From assembly GCA_977006965.1 (NCBI GenBank), contig OZ345378.1, forward strand, positions 930,001-994,000: a stretch of 64,000 nucleotides of DNA. The letters are read 5' to 3'. Positions 10,801-19,502 of this stretch are shown here, one piece after another. Within the stretch, counting starts at the first letter, position 1. Each line of letters begins with the position of its first letter. This stretch comes from Phymatolithon calcareum. Its lineage: Eukaryota; Rhodophyta; Florideophyceae; Hapalidiales. The notes beneath the pieces are model-generated. The model was not told where the DNA came from and searched no databases. It saw only the letters and a list, made by a program, of their open reading frames with translations. The translations under genes were made by a program, and so were the position numbers.

Positions 10801-12502
10801 CTCCGTCAATGAGTTCTACTTTCATTGGCTCCACTTTTGCCGGAGGGTCCTTTCCCAAACGAATTCTGAGCACATCTCGATATTCATGCAGCATACTGTC
10901 GAGTTCCTGTTTTCCACCTTGCGATATGCCGGACTTCACGGCTTCTTTCACCGCTGAGTCAATCGCTTCATCAATTTGCTGTGGAGTATCATGTCCGAGC
11001 TCGAGCCATTCTTCATCGTCACCCTCGAATGTCTCGTTTGGCCATCCTCGGTCTGCGTGATAAACTCCTCTCTGCAGTAAACGGGCCACACTCCCTTCTG
11101 GGTAGTCTTGGTGCCCCATGAGTACTTCCATATCGACTGAGCTCCCTATCTTGTCAGCCGCGGCCATGATCAACTCTTTGGTGTTGATTCCCAAGGATTC
11201 GAGAACTGGTCTTCCGAGTAATGGATCAGAGACTTTTCCTGTTGCCACATACCACTTCAGTTTTCTCAACTCCAGATAAGATCCATGCCGTACAAATAGC
11301 TCCACGTTCAAAACCACTTCCTTGTTGACTTCAATATAGATCCCCTGTCCTTTAGGGTCTTCTTCCAACGCCAGATTATACTTTCGCGGGCTGTCGTAAT
11401 ATGTGACTTTCATGGTTGCATCCTTCTTCTTGAGATCCTCAAATAGGTCTTGAGGCATAAGATTAATATCGGACCCACCGTCTACGCACAGAATGCGCTC
11501 CACGGTGTTAGCAAACATGGCGTTCATCAAACAAGAGTTTAAATGCTTTTCAAGCCCATTCCGTCCAACTTTCTTTTTCCCTTGGCCTTTTCTGGACTTC
11601 TTTTTCTCTTCGATGAGCTTCTTAGCTTCTTCAGCAGAGGTTCGATCACATCCGGTAGATACCCAGTGTCGCAATCCTTCCTCTGCACATTTAGGGTTGA
11701 GGCACAGCGGAGCACCTTTGCTGTCGCCGTTCTTCTTCCATGAGTTTTTCGGAGTGTTGGTAATATGCTTGCTCTTTCCTTTTGAGCTTGCCCCAACATT
11801 TTTATCCTCGACTACATCCCGTGAAGAAGAGCCTTGATTTTGTTTTCCAAGAACCATGTACTTCTCGTAATTGATTGCCTCTTGGCAGAGAACCTCAACA
11901 TAGCCTTTGACATCGGATTCTAGAGACTCTTGGTAGTCCATCGTCTTCCTCATTGCATCTTTGAAGTTCTTCGGGAACAGATGCCTCTGCAGGAGTTTGA
12001 CGGTCATCTTAGGATTTTTCTCCTTGAATGAGTCGTATCCAACCTCTTCGAGGCGAGCAAAGAAATCACTGCAATATTCAAGCATACGCGCTCTCGGATT
12101 TGCAATTGACGTGTTAACTTTCACGCCTGTGATTGCTCTCTCGACCACACTTGGGTCGAAGGTGTCTTCCTCCTGTTGCACCAGCGACTTAACCCATTTC
12201 TCAATATGCGTCGATGTAAGTTGACTGAACTCCTTCCCCGGCGCAAACGGTTCCAATTCTCCAAGAAAATGCATGCGCTTTAGGAGGCCACTATCAACCG
12301 AGATCTTGTAACTTGCCTTAGACAGGGAAGAATTTTCCTTCTTCTTCTCTGCAATTTCGTTTTCGTACCTTTCTCGAGCACGTAAAAATTTTGACACTTT
12401 GACCGGATCCACCGATTTCAATATCGGATGGCTGATCGGCGCGAACACTGTTGTTCCTTGCACCGTTCCACCTCTCTCTTCCATATTCTCGCTTTCGTCC
12501 AT
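7826..12502 (-). CDS. Gag-Pol polyprotein with C-terminal chromodomain
   Basis: One 1558-codon frame from ATG at 12502. The frame is open further upstream into the LTR but without an ATG. Domains: Gag (about 1-330) with a Cys/His cluster CLNPKC...HWVSTGC near 267-286; aspartic protease (CVDGGSDINLMP, about 339); reverse transcriptase (FATIDFVSGYWQLPL, catalytic WLDDF near 725); RNase H (YTDASDAYWAG, about 887); integrase with an HHCC finger (about 1108-1147) and D, D, E in HFDF, VSDQG and GTVES (about 1175, 1233, 1270); and a chromodomain at the end (VKWLGLPEKKDWTWQP). Chromodomains steer integration toward particular chromatin marks. Fusion of Gag and Pol with no frameshift or stop implies dosage is set by processing. 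Likely competent. Confidence 0.95.
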   Translation of the reverse strand: MDESENMEERGGTVQGTTVFAPISHPILKSVDPVKVSKFLRARERYENEIAEKKKENSSLSKASYKISVDSGLLKRMHFLGELEPFAPGKEFSQLTSTHIEKWVKSLVQQEEDTFDPSVVERAITGVKVNTSIANPRARMLEYCSDFFARLEEVGYDSFKEKNPKMTVKLLQRHLFPKNFKDAMRKTMDYQESLESDVKGYVEVLCQEAINYEKYMVLGKQNQGSSSRDVVEDKNVGASSKGKSKHITNTPKNSWKKNGDSKGAPLCLNPKCAEEGLRHWVSTGCDRTSAEEAKKLIEEKKKSRKGQGKKKVGRNGLEKHLNSCLMNAMFANTVERILCVDGGSDINLMPQDLFEDLKKKDATMKVTYYDSPRKYNLALEEDPKGQGIYIEVNKEVVLNVELFVRHGSYLELRKLKWYVATGKVSDPLLGRPVLESLGINTKELIMAAADKIGSSVDMEVLMGHQDYPEGSVARLLQRGVYHADRGWPNETFEGDDEEWLELGHDTPQQIDEAIDSAVKEAVKSGISQGGKQELDSMLHEYRDVLRIRLGKDPPAKVEPMKVELIDGAKPFRAKPRRYTADGRKFMEGYTDRVLEFGFGKLNQNAKWAAAPVLVAKPPPAIFRLTFDYVPVNHYTIPVSWPMPHLDSELADLAGSRFFATIDFVSGYWQLPLEEESQEKLSFMTSNRIVQPTRCTQGAKNAAANFQAKVEPLFSYMRESLKAWLDDFMLHHKHEQGLLEKLRQFLEVCRDFNLKIGITKCHLFLLVVRWCGRVIDGKGVQFDPRNLSGLKDMHTPINAGELCEYVHCLQWMSNGIPDFQDRIAPMRALLEEAYKRSGSRRKKSIQKITLSSLGWGEEHGHLFKEFQEQLKNMTKLSHRDETKDICVYTDASDAYWAGVVTQCEKGELEQDIENQKHEPLAFLGKAFSGHEERWTTYEKEAYAIYLTFEKMDYLLLTEEKVHVFTDHRNLLFAFNPVALNPSLCRHVVTKVQRWGLFLSRFAYVIEHIEGEKNIMADIMTRWWRGYRGKRLAVKRITHVLLEKDMVESPMEKGFVWPSMQMIKKSQAKNLGCLDSGAHIDADSLYRWDGKIWVLRDDSALQVKLLVVAHCGKSGHRGQEATGSILKETYRWKNMDEDIAEFVNMCLHCMTGKTGHRIPRPLSTTIHGTKPNEGIHFDFLYMGMGIEGYKYILVLRDDLSSNVWLCLAKKATADVAAECLARWIRTFSVMKMWVSDQGSHFKNEIKSNLAKDYKVQHSFTVAYSPWVNGTVESCMKHVQAAYRCLQSELKLGPQDWPSMVGMIQTILNEAPLRRLGAKEDGTFRTPLEVMTGIKPEREVMKSAALGEATLKTHSMDKVRAMQVIEIETLQSALDSMHKAVSAKVMANRQRQIKSHNKKTNLVCPNFGVGDFALVRRAQDKGHKQSHRWIGPRRITKVCSQLVYEVESILTGKTEKVHAARLLKYRADKNGEEVSQELMAHIEKSESSYEVIDQLMDMAGDKEAGFDIQVKWLGLPEKKDWTWQPIKELHEDIPEEVEAFLKKSKKKKIAKEAAKEIGLRI

Positions 12503-12562
12503 CACGGTCCTTTCGCTCTCTCGCAACACCACATGTAAACTCTCCCCAGGGATAGAAATTTC

Positions 12563-12818
12563 TATAGACCAGTGGTGACGCTCGAAGAACAAGGTTGACC
12601 TTGAAGGTGTAGGCCAGGACTTTGGTTAATTGGTTTAGGTGCGGTCCCCTCCATTATGGGAGAGGCCCACATCCCTCGCCTTTTATGCAGAAATTGTAAC
12701 CTACCACGTAATAGAGTGTCGAGTCAATCAGACTCAATATTACTTGGCCACGCGCCTGTGTGCGTATCCATGTAATATTACATGTACCTGTAAAGGGGCT
12801 GGGCTGACACCGTCTACA
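12563..12818 (-). repeat. 5' LTR of the Gypsy element
   Basis: This copy contains the promoter end of the element. It is followed on the right by the AGGG target duplication and, at 12831, by a second CCCTCAATTGAGGG palindrome of the host transposon. Confidence 0.93.
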
Positions 12819-12876
12819 AGGGGCACTTTTCCCTCAATTGAGGGAAGAGATTCATTTAATTTTTTGCTCATGAAAG

Positions 12877-14278
12877 TTACTCGCTATCAAGCGCATCAAC
12901 AGTGCCAAGCTCATAGATGTCTTCAGCATGCCTCGTGAAGCAGTTCCTAATAGTAGAAATGTCGCAAATGTATATTGTGGCACTATCAAGCGTATTACAT
13001 TGTGAGAACACAATGGTCGAGGTCTTGCATTTGCAAACTCTGCAGTTGTTTTGCACAACAAAAGTAGTCATCATGACCTCTACAATCATCCTTTTACTTT
13101 TCTTAGGGGTAACGTGGCGTCCAACATTGGTCTCGAATGTAAATATACGCTCTGGCGCGACTGAACCTCGACAAGTAATACGCTTGTCAAATGCTGTCGA
13201 AGACTTGCTCTCCCGGCACTTCACAAAACCTTCACTGTGTCATGTGCTGCTGACACTCTGCATGGTGACCAGAGAATAACAGCTAGCTAACAACCTAGAA
13301 AATCACCAGAAGAGTTAGATGGCCCCTATGAACTATAGGCGCACTTGTTGAATCCCTGCAGAGTCAGCACTCACTAAGTATGAATCCACACATGCAATGC
13401 GCCTTATACCGGCATACGCGGCCATAAGACAGCACAGAACTGCTATTCCGTGGGCCATCTCGCCTTCAAAATCTCTTTGGCACAGTGTGCTTTCTGTGGT
13501 CATTCGTGGGATCGACATAATCTTGACCGAGGTGACCAGCGGTACTGCACAGAGCGCATGTCGCCTAATTCACTTGATTGCTCTCTGAATGAAATTAACC
13601 GGAGGTATTCGGCCACCGGCATACCTGTTTTGGAAGAAGAAGGGCCAGGGAGATACTTCTTCGGCCTGGCAGACTTCCAGAAAGCGCTCTCAGCGCCGAA
13701 ATCAACTCTTGCCATGAGGACGAGTATTTCGAAAAACTTAATAGGTTCTGTCACTGCAGTCTCTTTTCGCCCCTTTTTTCTCAGCTTATAGGACGTCCAA
13801 GCAGCAAGTTTTCGCAGTTAACTTGGGGAAACATCGTCTCCACGCAATCGTACTTCGAATGAAGTCCAATACCACAAATCTCGAATAAGAAGTCTCTGTT
13901 TAGAGTGCGAAGTTCCACACCTGAGAGTAAAATCGTCTCTAAAACGGAAACATAACTTCCCCTTGTATCTTGGGACCCAATGAGCGCTCGTATTCGGCTC
14001 GCGGTCGGGCGTGGTGACATCAAGTTCGCGGTGCGATGTTTGGTCTCAAGGGCCCTGTAAGACTTAGGCGAGAGTGCTCGGAAGAGGGCGTTTAGAGCTT
14101 CTGAAGGTTGTATCGAAGCTTGTATGCCCTTCTGAGGAGCATGTGATCGCGACTGTAGACAATAAACAGGCGTTTCGCGATGAAGATTGGCAAGAATGAA
14201 CACTGTAAGCAGGCCAGGGCGGTACCGCGCTTTGCCGGTGTTGGTTCGGTTCAAGCTTTTCAGCGTCTGCAATGTCAT
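12877..14278 (-). pseudogene. piggyBac-like (DDE_Tnp_1_7) transposase, decayed
   Basis: Minus-strand pieces in different frames give a piggyBac-type order. 13754-13500 carries FFEILVLMARVDFGAESAFW and SKTGMPVAEYLRLISF, like the conserved N-terminal part of the domain. 13518-13333 carries HGIAVLCCLMAAYAGIRRIA followed by CVDSYLVSADSAG, matching the family's D-S-Y-F-A-S-V catalytic aspartate motif. 13224-12877 carries a Cys-rich C-terminal finger (CRVCKC...YICD...CF..H). Segments between these parts are missing and frames shift several times. 14278-13781 may be the N-terminus. Inactive itself; the TIRs could still be mobilised in trans. Confidence 0.7.
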
Positions 14279-14862
14279 CGTCAGCGTTCTCTGCCTTCAC
14301 GTTGACAATGTGGACTGTCTTAATCTTAGTCTTCTTCAATGGATGACGAAGCAGAACCCATTTCATGCGATGTAACATGCTCGCGCGACCATTGATTTTT
14401 TCCCCGAGTACATTCTGAACCATACTACTCACCTTTTTCGGCTTCGAAATGGCTCCGTATAGTCTGGAGCACTCTGCAAGACCTCTTACAGATGCTTCCT
14501 TGGTGTGTACTGATGTACCGACCGCGCGCGGCCTGTGTTTTTCTCCTGGAATGGCAGGTCTGGTATTTCTGCGTGACCAACATATTTTCGTTTCTAGCGC
14601 CGAACGAAGCGAATTTAAGGTAGTAGTGTGGATACTCCTCGAACAGAAGATGAGCCAGGCTTTACGAATATGGCTTGAGCGATATGTTTCGAATTTGCTT
14701 TATGAATTTTTTCGAGCTTTCAAATCGCCCCTCAATTGAGGGGGTTCGTAAAATAGACACTAGGCTAAGCTAAGTACCATCGTCGTAGAGAAGAAGTCTC
14801 GAAATTGTTTTTTACACGCAGAATTGCGTTTCGTGCAAGTTGATCATAACTCTGTGCAGGGG

Positions 14863-15360
14863 ATATTTGATGATTTTATTTTGAGAGCTCCCAAAGCCTC
14901 ACCTTGGAGTAACGGGGCAGCTCTGGCGATAATCTCTAAGCTAAAGTCGTCTGGCTACTCAAAACGTTCTTCATTCGTAGTTGTCTCCCAACAAGAGCTC
15001 CTGTGAGTCACTTGCACTCAAACTCAATTTCTGTACTCATCTTCGACGACGCTAGAGTACGTTGTAAGGCGACTAGTTCGATCACCGCGGTAATCCCACA
15101 ATAGGCACCCAATACTGATTTCCTCCAAAGGGGTGCCGGTTGAATGTCAACCTTAGGCATCTTAAACGTGTTGTTCTTTCTCCTATGTAAAGGATCCCGG
15201 GTAGCTTGCCTTCAATAGGAATCTTCATTGATCTGCCTTCGTCTTCTTCATAAATCTTGAGATATTCAAATATCCCTCATTGCTTCCATTATGTCCTCAT
15301 CTCTTCCAAAGTACTCTTCTGTTTCTTCAAGGCGCTTTTTGTGTCTTAACTCTGTGCAGT
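14863..15360 (-). pseudogene. LINE 3' fragment
   Basis: Homologous to 1715-2160 plus part of 3480-3630. The minus strand shows EETEEYFGRDEDI (about 15340-15295), EYLKIYEEDEGRSMKIPI, RLRCLRLTFNR and a frameshifted PLWRKSVLGAY. The 3' end near 14880 again reads close to GAGCTC(T)CAAAATAAAATCA. It shows that the GC-rich block at 2161-3400 is an insertion rather than part of the LINE. Confidence 0.6.
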
Positions 15361-15439
15361 CAGGTGCATGTTCGCATGGCATCGCATCTTCTAGGACGCA
15401 AGCCTCTTGGGGGGCTGTTGACAATCGAGGATTGACTGT

Positions 15440-16330
15440 ATTCAATAAACAAGGATACGGGCAAGTGCTGACAAAATGGTTTTAACTGGGCAAATAGAAT
15501 CCCTCTATACAGTACTTGTTTTCATGTCGGTAGATTGGCGTTAGCCTCTATTGATAGAAACTATGATATCATATGCCGTGCGGATCGTTTTACGGATGTG
15601 CATTCGGATCCACTCCCATTGTGGATTCTTTGGGCCCGTATTCTTGCGTAACCGCTTCCTGAACAAGTATCCCGGCACCATTCCCGGCGTCGCGGGTTGG
15701 TCAAACACCCCATGGCTCCCAGAAAGGGAGATACGCTTGAACAAAAGCTCGATATGGCAAAACTGCGAAAGATGTTTGATGGCCAGCTTTTCAAGGGCGA
15801 TAAAAAGACAGGCGAGCTGCGGAAAAGAAACCTGGACCTGTTTGGGTGTTTCGACATCGACGTATTATACCGAAAGTTCAGACGCCTTGGGAAGGATTAC
15901 AGCCTACTTTCCCATGGCAAACGTTCATATCCCATATTTTGCAAGAAATTATTGTTGAGCTCTAACAGTTACGTGGTCTTTTTCGTTTGAAATGTTTGGT
16001 CCTTTGGATGTCACGGGTTCCTGCAGGATACCGCAGAGCGCCGCTATGGTGCCCAGATGCACTGATGCTCTTTATTCTATTATGGGCGATAAAAACTCCA
16101 GGAGTTTCGCAGAACAGGACTGATTCGGACCATAATTCTGGTCAGGAGCTACTGCTCAGCGAATGGATCTCCTGCCTTTGTACATGATTGTGCCATGGAC
16201 TTGTCACGTATCAATTACCGTGAAGATGTCCGTGTGCGTTATTATGCCCTCAGGCTTAGCAACGCACTGTCATATGACTGGGAACGGACTGCGCGGGCCG
16301 CGAGAGGTTCCGCGGGACGATCCTTACACG
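15440..16330 (+). repeat. repeat family R, copy 1
   Basis: Similar to 24190-24560 in its first third and to 25735-26320 in the rest. It contains plus-strand open stretches such as KLRKMFDGQLFKGDKKTGEL (about 15757-15815) and, further on, ATAPANG-like and CAMDLSRINYRED segments that are conserved in copy 3 despite stops. The first third overlaps LINE C-terminal coding sequence (IVLRMCIRIHSHCG). The protein family is not recognised. The copies probably represent a second mobile element with its own coding sequence inserted into LINE tails. Confidence 0.5.
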
Positions 16331-16339
16331 CGGCGATTA

Positions 16340-17440
16340 TCGGGCTTTGCTGCAGGTGTGTGGCCAAGATGTGTTTGAAACTCACCTTCCGTCGAATGGT
16401 ATCCTCGACTTCAGGAAGGGCGACGTTGTGCGCTCGGAGAGTAACACGCCGGTTCGTGAGGGTCAGCGTATTGGGCAGCCCGACGCGTGAAGCCACCTGC
16501 AGGTCATTCGAGACATTTGGTGAACGTAGTACGGTATGTCACCATATCGCGGTGGTCGTGTCGGAAAGCGCGTGCGTAGTTAGGAGCATCGGACGGGCAG
16601 CCGTCGACGATGCGGTGCAACGGCACACAATTCAAGACTTGAGTGGAAGACTTCTTCACCACTTGGACGACGCACATTTAAATGACGCAACGGTCGTAGC
16701 GGAGGGCCACTGTAAGGCACACGCGACGGCGGTATGTTACGACTAGGACAAACCTTTGTGAGGGGAAATAGTTAGGGTACTCTTGCGCCCCCCTCATGGA
16801 CCAGAATAATTTGGGGCCCTAACCCCTATTCGTACTGTAGGTCGACGGGCAACATGCTTATGAGTGTCGTTCATCGTCCGGTGGCTGTAACGGCAACACT
16901 GCTTTTACACTGAGACGTATCGGAATGAAGAACAATCTGCACGATGGGAATATAACTTCATTGCTATTTGTACGACAGAGATCTCTGCCGTGGAGACTGG
17001 CAGTGCCAGAGGTCAGTCGAACCACATTATCTGGACATTGTGGTACGTGTCGTCTGTTTCAAGAGGAATGAGTTTGCAGAACAGATAAGTCAAGGAGAGT
17101 AAGCAGATATTGAATTTGCATTCTGCTTACAATACTATGTGTGGAACAAAGTTTGCAGTCGCGGTCGCACCTTTTTGCCGATGGCGAGAGGCAAATTGGA
17201 CAAATGCGGAAGTTGCCCTTGTGACTATTTGGCCACATATTCCGTGCATGTATTTATTGCAGTTTCCTAAATGATGAGATCTTCCGTGGTGCACTGCGAT
17301 GATTCCGCAAGATCCAAAGGCAGCGGAGATGCACGATCCATTACACGTGACTCCGGGGACAAACGTCCCTACGTCGCTCAAGACAACAACATAAGAGCTC
17401 CCAGCCATGGCCCTTAAAAACGGAAAGCTAGAAAGTGAGA
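16340..17440 (-). mobile_element. repeat family X, copy C (diverged)
   Basis: 16380-16740 aligns with 6370-6650 of copy A and with the equivalent part of copy B. Minus-strand RRVTLRAHNVALPEVEDTIR corresponds to LRVTRRKHDAVVSEAEDH in copy B. The upstream end has an ATG-initiated 93-codon frame (17408-17127) with a Cys/His-rich start: CNGSC, CG, HHGRSHHLGNCNKYMHGICG. This may be the N-terminal zinc-binding part of the family X protein. No cargo is seen. Older than copies A and B by divergence. Confidence 0.45.
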
Positions 17441-18056
17441 ATGAAAGCGAAAACCGATCTACGATTGCATCCGCCCTTGAGTAGAAACTCCCTCTTAAGT
17501 GAGATCCCTGGTCTATATTGTAGCCAGCAGGAGGCTGTCAAGCAGAGCCCCAAGTATCTCATTCCACCTGATTTATCGTACATGTAGACTGGGCATTGTA
17601 GTGCGATTGGAGCGATAGCTTTTTATTCCAGCTGAAGTGAACAAGGTCACGAGCAGAGGTCTTGGGAGCTTTTAAAAATAAATCAACATAAATCCCTTAA
17701 GTAGGGACAAAAGCCAGTGATGAGTCGTCCTGCAACATCACCGACTGGTGCTAGAGTTGCCGTCGGTGTCAGCTATAAATCAGTTGTGTCCTCTAATACT
17801 GTCGTTCATAATACGACACAGTACTGATAGTGTCGATGATGAGCCTGCAATTGTCGTTACACTACCGCTGTGGCGATACTGACTGTGTCTTGTCGTTTAC
17901 CACAACAATGCTTACTAAACGGGGAAGCTGTTTAAGATTAGACTTGTGAAAACCAATTAGAGCGGTTCAACTCAACTGTTATAACAACAGTCATTAAGAC
18001 TTGACCTCATCGCTCTAACACTCGCGCCCCACCACCTCATCTCTCCAAGAGAGAGC
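17441..18056. other. intergenic, with LINE 3' end scrap and hairpin
   Basis: About 17660-17700 carries a plus-oriented LINE 3' end (CTTGGGAGCTTTTAAAAATA). About 17959-18017, just past the cyclin stop, can fold with TAGAGCG/CGCTCTA outer arms around an inner ACTGTTATAACAACAGT hairpin, a possible 3'-end element of the cyclin transcript. No gene seen. Confidence 0.4.
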
Positions 18057-19502
18057 TCATCGGCAACTGGGCCACGAAAAATCAAAAAGGTCGATGCCGC
18101 GGAAAACATATTCAAATATTGCCACATCGCGATAGCATTCCTCCGCGTGCCCCATCGTTGCTACCACTGGCGGGCATACAAACACCTCGTGTCGTTCGTC
18201 GTTAAACTCAATTCCTTCAAATGGGTCTACGTCACTAAGAACAAACTCAACCGCTGCTATCGCAACTCCCTCATTCCCCCAAACGTCCGCTCTTGTTGTT
18301 GACTTCCGCCCCACTCCTTCACCGATACCGAACATCCTGGGTACCACTGTCCCCGACATTTCCATACCGCTTGCCAACATTCGCAGCACAAACAACCTTT
18401 TGCAACTCTGTGCCGAGTAGCGTGACGTCATTTCATCCAGCAACAACGCTTCCGCCTCATTCTCCGGAAGGAGAGGCACTTGCGGATAATTGAACCTCGC
18501 AAGTGCAAATGAAATTCCTGCCATCATCCCACCACATGCTCGCTCGGCGCCACCAACACCGAACCGAGAAACAGGTGTGTTGTCACACTTAGCCGAAATC
18601 GGGGACATCGGCACCTCAACACCTTCCCATCCCATGCTCTGCTCAGCACGTAATGTTTTCAAAACTGAAAGCCATTCAGGCGTTCCAAGCGCTTCACGCA
18701 CAACACTTTGCTCCACCTCTTCAAACCGTTCCTTCGACACATGACACCGCCAGTCCAAAGCTTTAAGAAATGCAACCTCAAGAACATTCATCTCATCCAC
18801 TGAAACCAGTCCAATATATGCGAACTCCCTGTTTGGCACATAACAATCTTCGTGCGACTTGGCCGCCACCACGAAGGCCGCCAAGATTAACCTGTGCGCA
18901 TTTGCGCCATGCACGAACAGATGCGGTTCATACAGCATTGCCTTGTCCAACAGTGCAATCATGAGGATATACACGGCATTCGAAAACGATCCGTTGAACG
19001 ATAGCAGTCGCGCTATATACTCATGAATGGAAATTCGGGGTACCCCAGCGCTTCTAAATGCACATTCCGCAGGGGGGCACAGAGCCGCGGCGAACTGAGC
19101 CCCGTAATACGCCCGTTCCAATCCTTCCACCGATAGCTGAGGCTTGGGACACGCAAGTGCGGCTTCGTCGACGTCGAAATCCCCATTCTCACGGGCATAG
19201 GCCGCTTGTTTCTCCAACTTGTCTCCCTTCGCAACCCGTGCCCCCAGCACCGCTTGCAACACGGCACATATTGCCGTGAATGAGCACTCCAGCCGTACAC
19301 GTTCTGTCACAGTGCCCGTCTTAACATCGGGTGACAACGGAGAGGACGGCATGTCTGTTTTCATTTTGAATCGCTTCGTGATGTGCTGCTGCTGGGTCTG
19401 CATCATGCAAACTGGAGAGGCATGGTTCATATTTGTAGGCTCCGGCACAACGCCCATCCACCTGTTCCAAGAACGTATGTGTAATGCCATGCCGAGAGCC
19501 AT
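18057..19502 (-). CDS. PHO80-type (P/U-family) cyclin
   Basis: A single-exon frame of 481 residues from ATG at 19502. The cyclin box (about 155-262) shows the family pattern: PRISIHEYIARLLSFNGSFS, then ALLDKAM (the IYLDR-like helix), HRLILAAFVVAAKSHEDCYV, and VDEMNVLEVAFLKALDW. PHO80-like cyclins activate PHO85/CDK5-class kinases and in fungi and plants link phosphate or nutrient status to growth. The N-terminal 120 residues and C-terminal 200 are low in recognisable motifs. Codons are GC-rich relative to the transposons on both sides. The 5' flank is duplicated 19.5 kb to the left. The family call is firm; the pathway is inference. Confidence 0.9.
   Translation of the reverse strand: MALGMALHIRSWNRWMGVVPEPTNMNHASPVCMMQTQQQHITKRFKMKTDMPSSPLSPDVKTGTVTERVRLECSFTAICAVLQAVLGARVAKGDKLEKQAAYARENGDFDVDEAALACPKPQLSVEGLERAYYGAQFAAALCPPAECAFRSAGVPRISIHEYIARLLSFNGSFSNAVYILMIALLDKAMLYEPHLFVHGANAHRLILAAFVVAAKSHEDCYVPNREFAYIGLVSVDEMNVLEVAFLKALDWRCHVSKERFEEVEQSVVREALGTPEWLSVLKTLRAEQSMGWEGVEVPMSPISAKCDNTPVSRFGVGGAERACGGMMAGISFALARFNYPQVPLLPENEAEALLLDEMTSRYSAQSCKRLFVLRMLASGMEMSGTVVPRMFGIGEGVGRKSTTRADVWGNEGVAIAAVEFVLSDVDPFEGIEFNDERHEVFVCPPVVATMGHAEECYRDVAIFEYVFRGIDLFDFSWPSCR

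Larger units (their letters stand above)
7539..12818 (-). mobile_element. Ty3/Gypsy chromovirus, full length and intact
   Basis: Two 256-bp LTRs (7539-7794 and 12563-12818) differ at only one or so positions that I can see. A 4-bp target duplication AGGG flanks the element (7535-7538 and 12819-12822). The element reads on the minus strand, so the right LTR is the 5' LTR, beginning TGTAGACGG. A single uninterrupted gag-pol frame fills the interior. A conventional tRNA primer-binding site right after the 5' LTR and a strong polypurine tract before the 3' LTR are not obvious. Near-identical LTRs and an intact frame point to recent insertion. The target is the subterminal palindrome of the piggyBac-like element. 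Confidence 0.95.
7503..14760 (-). mobile_element. piggyBac-like DNA transposon (hosts a Gypsy element)
   Basis: Terminal inverted repeats GTGTCTATTTTACG (7503-7516) and its complement (14747-14760) are flanked by TA on both sides (7501-7502, 14761-14762). Just inside each end sits the palindrome CCCTCAATTGAGGG (7525-7538; an extended form at 14728-14743), with an extra copy at 12831-12844. Subtracting the 5.28-kb Gypsy element leaves about 2 kb holding a decayed minus-strand transposase with piggyBac (DDE_Tnp_1_7) features. Known piggyBac elements duplicate TTAA, so a TA flank would be atypical. Either the true termini differ or the family is divergent. Confidence 0.65.

Noticed and set aside
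16195-16746. 183-codon plus frame
   Set aside because: Antisense to the family X minus-strand coding sequence conserved in copies A and B.
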